Part shown: in pieces, positions 1-8,255 of the stretch
Layout: each line of letters starts with the position of its first letter
Numbering within the stretch: the first letter of the stretch is position 1
Assembly (NCBI GenBank): GCA_964373575.1
Contig: CAYJVB010000002.1
Span: forward strand, 1-63,331
Source of the DNA: CAYJVB01 sp964373575
GTDB taxonomy: Archaea; Aenigmatarchaeota; Aenigmatarchaeia; CG10238-14
DNA length: 63,331 bases
Reading direction: 5' to 3'
Notes under the pieces: generated by a model
Database searches by the model: none
The model's input: only the letters and a program-made list of their open reading frames with translations
What the model was told of the DNA's origin: nothing
Program-made: the position numbers and the translations under genes

Positions 1-613
1 GCGTATCAATACTTTTTAAGCTGACTAGTAAACCAGCAAGTCCAAACATTCCAGTCAGAGACGGAAAGAGTACATCATTTGAGTCGATTAAGACTGAATT
101 AAGCGTCAATATGCCCCAGATGCCTGATAGAATGAAAAGCACCGCAGCAAAAAATTTCTTCTTCCCGTTTTCTTTTAATATCATCCATAAAGCTAATGCT
201 ATCACTAAAAAATGAATATATGAGTTCACCGAAAAATAGAGATTAGGTATCAACCATAAAAATAACGGTAACATAACAGCGGTTACAGCCATTGTTACCA
301 TGGCTGATGTCAAACTTGTAAATAATGCTGTTAAACCCTTTCCCTCTAGTACCATTCGATGTCCTGGTAAAACGTTAATTACTGTATTTGGATCAGGGAC
401 GGAGAAAAAAATAGATGGAATATAATTGAGCATTACATTGGAAACTGCGACTGAAATAACAAAAGCAAGTATTGACATAGACGAAACTCCAGATAGAAGT
501 GGTAGGAGCGATATTAGAATAATGTAAATTTGGTTAGGGTGTATTCCTGGAAGTAGGCCTGCTAGTACACCTACAAGAATACCTAAAATTGAATATAAAA
601 AAAGTTCTATCAT
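1..613 (-). CDS. TctA-like (DUF112) membrane permease, partial
   Basis: The reverse strand is open from an ATG at 613 to the window edge, giving 204 codons of an almost wholly hydrophobic protein with several membrane spans. Residues 19-28 read GLLPGIHPNQ, which I associate with the archaeal DUF112/TctA-like permease family (COG1784-type). The C-terminus lies outside the window. In bacteria TctA is the large membrane subunit of tripartite tricarboxylate transporters. The archaeal members stand alone, and their substrate is unknown. The gene lies upstream of nothing on its strand within the window; the next gene on this strand, a small membrane protein, is 41 nt away on its 5' side. Family assignment is from recognition of the motif and overall character, not from a search. 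Confidence 0.75.
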   Translation of the reverse strand, partial: MIELFLYSILGILVGVLAGLLPGIHPNQIYIILISLLPLLSGVSSMSILAFVISVAVSNVMLNYIPSIFFSVPDPNTVINVLPGHRMVLEGKGLTALFTSLTSAMVTMAVTAVMLPLFLWLIPNLYFSVNSYIHFLVIALALWMILKENGKKKFFAAVLFILSGIWGILTLNSVLIDSNDVLFPSLTGMFGLAGLLVSLKSIDT

Positions 614-654
614 TTTTTTCAAAAAAATAAAATAAAAAATATTAAAATTGTTGT

Positions 655-1005
655 TTAACCTTTTGCTAACTCATAGATTGACTTTAGGGCAACTAATAAA
701 GCCGCTGGTGCTACAAATATTGATAGATATCCCAAAAAGCTTGCGAGATAACTACCAAGATAAGGTAGCGATTCTAATCCTGCTGAAGCAACAAGCATTA
801 ATGCGACAGTCGATAGCAAGAAGCCATGAGATTCTTTTGCTGTAACATTCAATGCACCCACTACTAGACCCAATACAACTAATACTGGACCTACGTAGTT
901 CGGTAATTGTACTGTTGTTGCTGACTCTACTAATCCTAGTACTACTGACAATAATACACCAACGAGAAATGCCCATTCACCGTATTTTGCTTCGGTTTTT
1001 GCCAT
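655..1005 (-). CDS. small multi-spanning membrane protein, unknown function
   Basis: This 116-residue protein has about four hydrophobic segments (near residues 11-25, 36-52, 62-77 and 85-108) separated by short polar turns, and charged ends. The start is supported by a Shine-Dalgarno-like GGTGA (reverse complement of 1010-1014) five nt before the ATG. I recognise the style of a small conserved archaeal membrane protein, but no function can be given. It is followed on the same strand by the TctA-like permease after a 41-nt gap, so the two may be co-transcribed. Confidence 0.7.
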   Translation of the reverse strand: MAKTEAKYGEWAFLVGVLLSVVLGLVESATTVQLPNYVGPVLVVLGLVVGALNVTAKESHGFLLSTVALMLVASAGLESLPYLGSYLASFLGYLSIFVAPAALLVALKSIYELAKG

Positions 1006-1009
1006 TTCT

Positions 1010-1248
1010 TCACCTATAAATTATTATTGCGGGAGAATAATTAAATATATCTTTTCCTATTTCTTCTGCTTCGTAGAGAAAATTATTATCTGTACTATTG
1101 AAAAACTCTAGTTAAGATATGAAACAAAGCCTAGTATTATTTCTGAAGCAGTGAAGTACAAAGGTTTGTGGATTGATATTAATTGGTATTTAGTTAGATT
1201 TTGGCTAGAAAAATTAGGTTTATAAGTTTTTTTTCACAATCTGATGAT
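1010..1248. promoter_or_regulatory. divergent intergenic region with promoters for the membrane protein and NAC genes
   Basis: This 240-nt gap separates the membrane protein (leftward) from NAC (rightward). A TATA-like tttataag lies at 1219-1226, about 26 nt before the NAC ATG at 1249, the spacing expected for a leaderless archaeal transcript. For the leftward gene an AT-rich aatatattta (reverse strand, about 1041-1051) and the GGTGA at 1010-1014 are visible. I see no RNA gene or further ORF in it. Confidence 0.55.
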
Positions 1249-1575
1249 ATGATTCCTGGAATGGACCCAAAAAAAGTTGAACAGATGCTGAAGCAGCTTG
1301 GAATGAAGATGGAAGATATTCCTGCAAGTGAGGTTATAATTAAGACTGATGATGGAGACATCACTATCAGTAACCCGCAGGTTGTCAAGACAATTATGAA
1401 AGATCAGGTGGTTTATCAGGTTTCTGGTAATGTTAAAGAGGAAACATTTTCTGAAGAGGATGTAAAACTTGTAGTGAATCAAACAGGCATAAAGGATGAA
1501 AAAAGAATCAAACAAGCACTGGAAGAATCAAAGGGAGATGTTGTTGAGGCGATAATGAAATTGAAAAAAGGTTAA
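1249..1575 (+). CDS. nac: nascent polypeptide-associated complex (NAC) protein, archaeal alpha type
   Basis: Archaeal NAC binds ribosomes near the exit tunnel and contacts nascent chains as a homodimer. The 108-residue protein begins MIPGMDPKKVEQ, a typical archaeal NAC N-terminus. It continues with the NAC beta-barrel dimerisation domain (about residues 25-70), and ends with a UBA domain (about 72-108: sequence ending VEAIMKLKKG). The reading frame is open upstream to a TTG at 1201, but the ATG at 1249 is preferred because it matches the family's N-terminus and lies about 26 nt after a TATA box. It is the last housekeeping gene before the glycan region begins 33 nt downstream. Confidence 0.93.
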   Translation: MIPGMDPKKVEQMLKQLGMKMEDIPASEVIIKTDDGDITISNPQVVKTIMKDQVVYQVSGNVKEETFSEEDVKLVVNQTGIKDEKRIKQALEESKGDVVEAIMKLKKG

Positions 1576-1607
1576 AGATATTTTAGTTCAAAATCAAACA
1601 TCATGTT

Positions 1608-2630
1608 ATGGTTTTTATCTATATCCTTACATTTCTTGTTTCACTCGTGGGATCACTTGTCCTGACAAAATTCCTCATAGGGTTTTTTACTTCAAATAAT
1701 ATAATTGCAATTGACCTTCATAAAAAACATAGACCAAAGGTTGCTAATAGCGGTGGAGTAGCTGTTGTTTTTTCATTCATATTTGGCATGCTTTTTTTTA
1801 TTGGCATAAGGACGTTTTTACTTGAAGATATGAACCATTTGCTCAATTTGTTTGCGGCCTTGCTGACTATTCTAATGGTTGCTCTTATAGGATTCTTTGA
1901 CGATCTTAATGCAGTAGATGTTTTGAGAGGAAAAAAGGATAAAATATACGGCTTAGTTCAAAGAAAAGGTTTAGAACAGTGGCAAAAACCTTTGTTCACA
2001 TTTGCTGCAGTAGTACCACTTATGGTAATTAAGGTAGGGTTCTCGCAGATAACACTCCCACTGATAGGCTCAATGGACTTGGGAATATTTTTTCCTCTAG
2101 TTGTTGTTCCGCTGATTTTTGTTTTCATCTCAAATGCAACAAATATGTTGGGCGGATTTAATGGGTCGGAAGGAGGCATGGGTCTTGTTTACTGCACTTC
2201 ACTTGGAATATTCGCAGTTCTTCACAAGGAAATAATTGCAGCATCCATTTTCTTCACAGCAGCAGGTGCCATAATAGGATATCTAGTTTTCAATTGGTAT
2301 CCAGCTAAGATATTGGCTGGAGACAGTTTGACATATGGCCTAGGCGCTATTGTAGCATCAGGCATAATAATAGGAAATATGGAAAAGGCTGGTTTGATTG
2401 CGATGATACCGTTCATAGTGGAATTCTTTTTGAAGGCAAGATCAAAAATGAAGGCAACATGCTTGGGTAAATTGAGAGATGATGGAAAGCTGGATCCACC
2501 TTATGGAAAGAAGATCTATTCATGGACACATGTCATAATGAACTTGAAACCAATGACTGAAAAACAGGTAACTTATTCTTTGATAGTATTGAATGTTTTG
2601 TTTTCTAGCCTGATTTTTGTTCTATTGTAA
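1608..2630 (+). CDS. Alg7/AglH-type polyprenyl-phosphate GlcNAc-1-phosphate transferase (GT4-family membrane enzyme)
   Basis: The enzyme transfers a sugar-1-phosphate (usually GlcNAc-1-P) from UDP-sugar to dolichyl phosphate, the first step in building a lipid-linked glycan. The 340-residue protein has about ten membrane spans. Typical WecA/MraY/Alg7 family motifs are visible: the polar loop with HRPKVANSGG (41-50), the aspartate pair in GFFDDLNAV (residues 95-103; D98, D99), and NATNMLGGFNGSEGGM (176-191) with its conserved asparagines. The pattern is closer to Alg7/AglH than to bacterial MraY. The ATG at 1608 follows NAC closely. With the Alg14/Alg13 pair at 23078-24009 and AglB at 30111-32297 it completes the visible core of an N-glycosylation pathway. 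Confidence 0.9.
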   Translation: MVFIYILTFLVSLVGSLVLTKFLIGFFTSNNIIAIDLHKKHRPKVANSGGVAVVFSFIFGMLFFIGIRTFLLEDMNHLLNLFAALLTILMVALIGFFDDLNAVDVLRGKKDKIYGLVQRKGLEQWQKPLFTFAAVVPLMVIKVGFSQITLPLIGSMDLGIFFPLVVVPLIFVFISNATNMLGGFNGSEGGMGLVYCTSLGIFAVLHKEIIAASIFFTAAGAIIGYLVFNWYPAKILAGDSLTYGLGAIVASGIIIGNMEKAGLIAMIPFIVEFFLKARSKMKATCLGKLRDDGKLDPPYGKKIYSWTHVIMNLKPMTEKQVTYSLIVLNVLFSSLIFVLL

Positions 2631-2677
2631 CAAGGATTTATATCTAATAGTTTACTTTAATCATGAACAGTGATTGA

Positions 2678-4012
2678 ATGGTATTGAAGGAATTACTTGA
2701 TCGCGTTAAGGATTCTACTTTCACTGTTGGTATTGTTGGCTTAGGAAGGGCTGGACTGCCTTTGGCTGCAACATTTGCTGTTAAAGGAATAAAGGTAATA
2801 GGGTATGATGTGGATTACGATCTTGTCGACCAGATAAATGATGGATACACACCGTTTCGGGAGGAAAGACTTGATGAATATCTAAAAACTGCATTAAGAA
2901 GTGAGAAACTTCAAGCAACAACAAACCCGAAGGCTTTAGCGAAATGTGATGTTATAATTATTGCTGTAGGAACACCGATTACAAAAACATTGCAGCCGGA
3001 TTTTGGACAGGTCTATTCTGCTCTGAATAAGATTTTGGAAAATAATATAGAAGACAAGCTAATTGTTCTCAGAAGCACTTCGACACCAAATACACTTGAT
3101 GATATTGTAAGACCTTATCTTGAAGGTAAGACTGGATTGAAGGCGGGTGTTGATTTTGGTTTGGCTGTTTGTCCTGAAAGGATAGCTGAAGGGACCGCTA
3201 TAATTGAAATTGAGGAATTACCTGAGATCATAGGAGGTATTGATAATTTATGTGCTGAGATAACAGCAGAAGTTTTCAGGAAGATTAATCAGAACAAGAT
3301 AATCAGTTTTCTTTCTCCTAAAGCAGCTGCGCTTGCTAAATTGTTTGCTAATGTTTACAGGTATGTTAACTTTGCATTGGCTAATGAATTCGGCCTTATT
3401 GCCGAAAAATATGGCGAAGACGCATTTGATATTATTAACGCAACAAACATGAATTATCTTAGAGGAAAAATAGCGGTACCTGGATTGGCAGGAGGCCCGT
3501 GTTTAAGCAAGGATGGATATTACCTTGTTTCTAATTCTGCGTTTCCTGATTTTGTAATGATGGCATGGAAATTGAACGAGGCAATACCTGCTGAGGTTGT
3601 TGATCGAGTTAGAAATGAGCTGGATAAGAAGGGAAAGAAGCTGATGAATTGTAAAATAGGTGTTTTAGGGTTGGCTTATAAGTCTGGTAGCGATGATGTT
3701 AGAGATTCGCCGTCATTAAGAATAGTTGAGATCTTGAAAAGCAACGGTGCAGAGGTTTATGTTTATGATCCATATGTGCCGAGGAAACATGCTAGGGATT
3801 TTGGTGTTGAATTAGGCGAATTGAATATGGTAATAAATGGAACGGACGCAATAATTCTTGCTACAAACCATCCTGATTTCAAAAATTTGGATAGACCGAT
3901 AGATACTGACAACAAAGGCAAAATTTTGTTTGATTGCTGGGGAATGTTTGATCCGAAAGGATTTAGAAATGTGAAATATCTTGGGTTTGGAAGAGGGAAT
4001 TCTAGTAACTAA
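2678..4012 (+). CDS. UDP-glucose/UDP-N-acetylmannosamine dehydrogenase family protein
   Basis: The family oxidises the C6 hydroxyl of a UDP-sugar twice with NAD+, giving a uronic acid donor. The 444-residue protein has an N-terminal Rossmann NAD-binding domain with GLGRAGLPLA at 21-30, a central dimerisation helix region, and a C-terminal UDP-binding domain (from about 330, with VLGLAYKSGSDDVRDSP). The catalytic cysteine is C275 in GGPCLSKD. The overall pattern is nearer to UDP-ManNAc dehydrogenases (WecC-like) than to UDP-glucose dehydrogenases, but substrate cannot be fixed. A uronic acid product could be amidated by the asparagine synthetase at 14342. It starts 47 nt after the Alg7-like gene on the same strand. 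Confidence 0.88.
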   Translation: MVLKELLDRVKDSTFTVGIVGLGRAGLPLAATFAVKGIKVIGYDVDYDLVDQINDGYTPFREERLDEYLKTALRSEKLQATTNPKALAKCDVIIIAVGTPITKTLQPDFGQVYSALNKILENNIEDKLIVLRSTSTPNTLDDIVRPYLEGKTGLKAGVDFGLAVCPERIAEGTAIIEIEELPEIIGGIDNLCAEITAEVFRKINQNKIISFLSPKAAALAKLFANVYRYVNFALANEFGLIAEKYGEDAFDIINATNMNYLRGKIAVPGLAGGPCLSKDGYYLVSNSAFPDFVMMAWKLNEAIPAEVVDRVRNELDKKGKKLMNCKIGVLGLAYKSGSDDVRDSPSLRIVEILKSNGAEVYVYDPYVPRKHARDFGVELGELNMVINGTDAIILATNHPDFKNLDRPIDTDNKGKILFDCWGMFDPKGFRNVKYLGFGRGNSSN

Positions 4013-4071
4013 AGAAACTATTAGTTATTTTAGCTTCGATTAACACCAAGATCAACGTAAATGTATTACAC

Positions 4072-5133
4072 CTACTCATAAAGCACTCTTAATCCTTCAA
4101 TTGATCCTAACTCTTTTGTTGGCCATCCCTCTAGTGCAGTTCTTAATTTTGGTGACACAAGATTTTCATCAAATTTATCTCCTAATTTATCCCTCATTAC
4201 TACTGCTGTCTGACCAAGTATTTCTTTTATGCTGCCATTCATTACTATTTTACCTCTGTTCCAAACAATTGTATGTCCCGTATGTCTATTTACTCTGAAT
4301 ATATTTCTATTAACAGCTACAGGTTCAGAATCTTTTAGAAAGTGTTCAGCATCGTATAGTGTTAGGCCATCCTCTTCAGTACCCATATCAAGGAATGCAT
4401 ATGCATAAGGCTCTATACTTGATAAATGAGGTAATGACGCTAAACCAGCATCAATGTATGTTATTTTCGGAAAATTATCCTGATGAATTATAATTCTGTA
4501 TGGTCTGTGTGGCAGTACTATGTTTACTTTTAATACTCTCTCCCCATCATACTGTACCCCACAATTTCTTGCTGATGTTAATAATCTTCTTCTTATTTTA
4601 GAATTATAACCACGATAACTACCTAAAAGTTCCGGAACTAAAATATTTCCATTTCCCGTTAAAACTACTTCTTCTTCAAATCCTTCTGCAAAAACAAGTT
4701 GGGATAGATCATATTCATCCTTAGAAGTAGTGCGACCAAAATTACCATCCAATAAACCAGGTGATGAGGGTGCATCTAAACCTCTTTGTGGTACTATAAG
4801 ATAATTTTCTGTGACTAAAAATAGACCACCATTAAAGCCTCTCAAAAAAGAAAACGAATCGTCGCCAATATAGGTTAAAGGAACAACATCACTACCGCCG
4901 TTTCTTCCTACTTCGTCTATTTTTTTCAATTGGTTTGATAGCCAAAGAGGATATGCAACGCTTTTTGCATGCTTAAACTCCATCCAATAATTATATGGTG
5001 GAAAAACATCACCCACCATTCCTAATTCCTCTAAATGCGGATAACGAGAAACGTCTAAATTACAATTCGGTAATATTTCAATAGTCCTTTGAGGACCATC
5101 AACTCTTGCTACGACATTGCTAAAAATGTACAT
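4072..5133 (-). CDS. hypothetical protein with a Nudix-like segment
   Basis: I do not recognise this 353-residue soluble protein as a whole. Around residues 110-160 it reads like a Nudix fold: a strand with LIVPQRGLDAP, then PGLLDGNFGR, then an acidic helix ending AEGFEEEVVL. The helix keeps the spacing of the three catalytic glutamates of the Nudix box (E-x-x-E-E) but has lost the box's arginine and its second glycine. The rest is rich in beta-strand patterns with no signal peptide or membrane segment. It lies convergent to the dehydrogenase and divergent from the epimerase at 5192. Two other genes here (9174 and 19924) also carry eroded Nudix-like segments. A nucleotide-sugar or nucleotide hydrolase role is only a guess. 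Confidence 0.5.
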   Translation of the reverse strand: MYIFSNVVARVDGPQRTIEILPNCNLDVSRYPHLEELGMVGDVFPPYNYWMEFKHAKSVAYPLWLSNQLKKIDEVGRNGGSDVVPLTYIGDDSFSFLRGFNGGLFLVTENYLIVPQRGLDAPSSPGLLDGNFGRTTSKDEYDLSQLVFAEGFEEEVVLTGNGNILVPELLGSYRGYNSKIRRRLLTSARNCGVQYDGERVLKVNIVLPHRPYRIIIHQDNFPKITYIDAGLASLPHLSSIEPYAYAFLDMGTEEDGLTLYDAEHFLKDSEPVAVNRNIFRVNRHTGHTIVWNRGKIVMNGSIKEILGQTAVVMRDKLGDKFDENLVSPKLRTALEGWPTKELGSIEGLRVLYE

Positions 5134-5191
5134 TATCTAGATTTCCTAATTTAAACTTAAATGCTTTGAAAACTACTTTGTTTTGAATTCA

Positions 5192-6199
5192 ATGATGTTA
5201 AAAGATAGAAGTATTCTTGTTACGGGTGGTACCGGATTTATTGGATCACATCTTTGTGAGAGATTAATTAAAGAAGGAGCTAATATAAGAATCTTAGACA
5301 ATTCTTTTCGGTCAAGCAAGAGGAATATTGAATCCATAATAGATAAAATCGAGTTAATTGAAGGAGATGTTAGAAATTTTGATGCAATAAAAAAAGCGAC
5401 CAAAGATGTAGATATTATAATTCATTTAGCTGCAATTCAAGGAACAGCAAATTTCTATGATTATCCTGATTTGGTTTTAGATGTTGGTGTTACAGGAACA
5501 TTGAATATTGTTAAAGCAATGGCGGAGAATAAAATAAAGTATCTAATGTTTGCATCTTCATCTGAGGCCTATAGTACACCCCAGTTTTTTCCAACCCCAG
5601 AATCACACCCATTAATAATTCCAGATCCAACAAATCCAAGGTGGTCTTATTCATCTACTAAAATAATTGGGGAAATGCTTACAATTCATTTTGCAAAGAA
5701 AAAAGGATTTGATTATACTGTCATAAGACCGCATAATTTCTATGGACCCAAGATGGGGTGGAAACATATAGTTCCTGAATTCATCAAAAGAATTGTTTTA
5801 AATGAGGAATTCACCATTCAAGGTGATGGAAAGCAGACGAGGAGTTTTTGTTATATTGATGATGCTGTTGAACAAATGGTTTTGTGTTTAACAAAAGAAG
5901 AAGGTAAAAATCAAATTTTTAATCTTGGCAACCAAAAAGAGTCGACTGTTAATGAAATTGTCAAACACTTAGAAGAAATATGTGGAAGGAAACTAAACCC
6001 TAAACGTTTAGAATTGCCGGCTGGTGGAACTACAAGAAGAAATCCTGATATGTCTAAATTTAAGCGTATACTTGGATTTGAGGCTAAGATAGACATTAGA
6101 GAGGGACTGAAGAAAACATACGATTGGTATAAGAAGGAAATTGAATATTTGGTTGATCATGCTAAACCTGAAGAATACCCGTGGAATTTAGGAAAATAA
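5192..6199 (+). CDS. NAD-dependent sugar epimerase/dehydratase (extended SDR)
   Basis: An extended short-chain dehydrogenase acting on a nucleotide sugar. From the ATG at 5192 the protein has 335 residues, with the NAD-binding TGGTGFIGSH at 11-20 and the catalytic Tyr-Lys pair Y153-x3-K157 (YSSTK). The sequence ITGDGKQTRSF-type substrate loop (here IQGDGKQTRSF) is typical of UDP-glucose 4-epimerase, UDP-xylose synthase and dTDP-glucose dehydratase relatives. The open frame reaches a TTG at 5183, but the tandem ATGs at 5192 and 5195 are better starts. It opens a short plus-strand pair with the GT2 gene at 6235. Substrate unknown. Confidence 0.85.
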   Translation: MMLKDRSILVTGGTGFIGSHLCERLIKEGANIRILDNSFRSSKRNIESIIDKIELIEGDVRNFDAIKKATKDVDIIIHLAAIQGTANFYDYPDLVLDVGVTGTLNIVKAMAENKIKYLMFASSSEAYSTPQFFPTPESHPLIIPDPTNPRWSYSSTKIIGEMLTIHFAKKKGFDYTVIRPHNFYGPKMGWKHIVPEFIKRIVLNEEFTIQGDGKQTRSFCYIDDAVEQMVLCLTKEEGKNQIFNLGNQKESTVNEIVKHLEEICGRKLNPKRLELPAGGTTRRNPDMSKFKRILGFEAKIDIREGLKKTYDWYKKEIEYLVDHAKPEEYPWNLGK

Positions 6200-6234
6200 A
6201 TAAGTGAAAACTATTATCATACAGGGTCGATTAC

Positions 6235-6945
6235 ATGACAGATGTATCTATAATTATACCATTCAAGAACGAGAAAGAATACGCAGGAAAAACCGTAGAT
6301 ACTGTTTATAATTATCTTAAAGAAAGAAATATTGACTTCGAAATCATAGCTGTTGATGATAGCGATGATGAAACTTGGGATATGCTGAAAAAGCTAGAAA
6401 AAAAACTAAAGAATTTCAAAGCTGTACAAGGATGGAAACCGCCAGGATACGGTAAAGCCCAACGTAGAGGTTTTCAGATCGCTAAAGGCAGCATAATAAT
6501 TCCTTACAGTGGCGATATGGCTGAATCTCTAGATGATGTTATGAAATATATTGATGTTATCAGGAGTGGTTATGATATGGCTTTAGGTTCTAGATTCATA
6601 AAGGGAGGGGAAGTTATCAATTACCCTAGAACAAAATTAATTATTAACAGATTAGGTAATACTCTTTTGAAGATTCTCTTTTTATCGAGATATAATGATT
6701 TCACAAATGGTTTCAAGGGTTATAACAGAAAAGCTATAGAGGCTATAAGGCCAGTGTCAGATAGTTATCAAATAGGATTAGAGATGGCAATGAAAGGTAT
6801 GAGAAGAGGATTGAAATACAAGATTGTTCCGATAAAGTGGATTAATAGGCATAGTGGTGTTTCTAAGATGAATATAAAGAAAACAATCATGAACAATTTG
6901 ATTATAATTTTTAAAATATTTTTTAGTATAGGTAGATACCACTAA
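6235..6945 (+). CDS. GT2-family glycosyltransferase, dolichol-phosphate-sugar synthase-like
   Basis: The 236-residue protein has the GT-A fold opening VSIIIPFKNE (4-13), the VDDSDD nucleotide-binding segment near residue 40, and ends with a hydrophobic stretch. It resembles DPM1-type enzymes that charge polyprenyl phosphate with a single sugar for later use outside the membrane. The usual second acidic motif (DADL) is replaced by SGDMAE near residue 93, so donor binding may differ. Such lipid-sugar donors would feed the GT39 membrane transferases in this region. Its stop codon overlaps that of the convergent methyltransferase gene by 4 nt. Confidence 0.8.
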   Translation: MTDVSIIIPFKNEKEYAGKTVDTVYNYLKERNIDFEIIAVDDSDDETWDMLKKLEKKLKNFKAVQGWKPPGYGKAQRRGFQIAKGSIIIPYSGDMAESLDDVMKYIDVIRSGYDMALGSRFIKGGEVINYPRTKLIINRLGNTLLKILFLSRYNDFTNGFKGYNRKAIEAIRPVSDSYQIGLEMAMKGMRRGLKYKIVPIKWINRHSGVSKMNIKKTIMNNLIIIFKIFFSIGRYH

Positions 6946-8222
6946 AGATCTACAACTTTAGGTTCTGGTAAAGGCATAATAAATTTTCCTTTATAACCTA
7001 ATTCTCTTAATTTCTTCATTAATTCTTCCCCAATATGCCACGAAAGTAGTAATGCATAATCAGGTTGCTCTTTAAACAGTCTTTCCTCATCTACTATTGG
7101 TACATGAGTTCCTGGAGTGAATAAACCAATTTTTAGAGAGCCTTTTCTTTCAACTGTATAATCCAAGACATCTTTGTCAATGTTACAATAGCTTAGTGTA
7201 GTACTTCCTCTGGCAGGGGCACTGATGCCAACAATGTTTTTACCACTGTTTTTTATTTCATACAATATTTTCATTAGCTTGATTTTTGAATTTACTATAC
7301 GTTGTCTAAGCTCTTTGTAAGTTTCTTTGTCATATAATTTACCCTTCTTTTCCTCTTCTAATAATTGCTTCAATCGTTCGCTCATGGGCAATTTTTGTTT
7401 GCTGGCAAAAACGCGAATCGAACCACCATGTGTAGGTATAAGTTCTACATCAAAAATATTAAAACCAAATTTGTTCAATAACTCCATCAACGGTTTTAGA
7501 GAATAATAACGTAAATGTTCGTGATATACCGTATCATACAAAGTTTCTTTTATCAAACCTAGTAGATATTGAGACTCGGATACAAAAAGTCCATCATCTG
7601 ATAAAAGTTTGCTAATACCATGCATTAACGAGTCAAGATCTACAATATGACCGAATACATTTGTTGCTGTGATTACCTTTGCTTTTCCATGTTCTACTAC
7701 GATTTTTTCTGCTATTTTTTCATTGAAATATTCTTTTACGGTTGGAATGCCTTTGCTTATTGCAATTTCAGCCAAATTTGCTGGCTCAATTCCAAGTACT
7801 CTTATTCCTTTGTCATGAAAACCTTTCAAGAGTGTTCCATCATTTGATCCTATATCAACAACCAAATCATTTCTCGTCAGCTTAAATTTATTAATCATAA
7901 AATCAGCAAATTTAGCGAAATGTTCTATATACATTTTTGTCATACTTGTTTGCATTGGGTATTCTGGTGGAAAAACAATCCTTGGATCAGGGGCAAAACC
8001 AATTTGGGCTAATCCACATTTGTCGCACCTGTACAAATCCAAAGGATAATACACTTCAGGTTCTTTGAGCATATCTGTTGTTAAATAAGCTTGCACTAAT
8101 GGATGGTGGCCTAATGAAATAATTAGTTCTAACCTCTCATTTCCACAGATTTGACATTTATCAATTACTTTATGATTAAGTTTTTCATGAGGCGTCTTGT
8201 TACTCATTTTGATCAATAACAT
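6942..8222 (-). CDS. sugar C-methyltransferase (TylC3/NovU type)
   Basis: The family adds a methyl group from S-adenosylmethionine to a ring carbon (usually C3) of a 4-keto nucleotide sugar. The 426-residue protein has an N-terminal zinc-binding module with C23/C26 and C66/C69, a Rossmann SAM-binding domain with VDIGSNDGT (122-130), the conserved YHEHLRYYS region near residue 233 holding the proposed catalytic histidine and tyrosine residues, and a C-terminal Rossmann-like domain ending MPLPEPKVVDL. An ATG five codons downstream (8207, MSNKT) is an alternative start. It is paralogous to 21699-22964 and to the second half of 47207-49429. It probably forms a unit with the RmlD-like gene just upstream. 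Confidence 0.87.
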   Translation of the reverse strand: MLLIKMSNKTPHEKLNHKVIDKCQICGNERLELIISLGHHPLVQAYLTTDMLKEPEVYYPLDLYRCDKCGLAQIGFAPDPRIVFPPEYPMQTSMTKMYIEHFAKFADFMINKFKLTRNDLVVDIGSNDGTLLKGFHDKGIRVLGIEPANLAEIAISKGIPTVKEYFNEKIAEKIVVEHGKAKVITATNVFGHIVDLDSLMHGISKLLSDDGLFVSESQYLLGLIKETLYDTVYHEHLRYYSLKPLMELLNKFGFNIFDVELIPTHGGSIRVFASKQKLPMSERLKQLLEEEKKGKLYDKETYKELRQRIVNSKIKLMKILYEIKNSGKNIVGISAPARGSTTLSYCNIDKDVLDYTVERKGSLKIGLFTPGTHVPIVDEERLFKEQPDYALLLSWHIGEELMKKLRELGYKGKFIMPLPEPKVVDL

Positions 8223-8255
8223 TTATAGAACAAGTTAAAAATAAATGGCTTTCTT

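Noticed and set aside
1201..1248. N-terminal 16-residue extension of NAC from TTG 1201
   Set aside because: It overlaps the TATA box and does not match the NAC family N-terminus.
4013..4071. Terminator or small RNA between the dehydrogenase and the Nudix-like gene
   Set aside because: Only AT-rich sequence without a convincing stem or T run; convergent gap is short.
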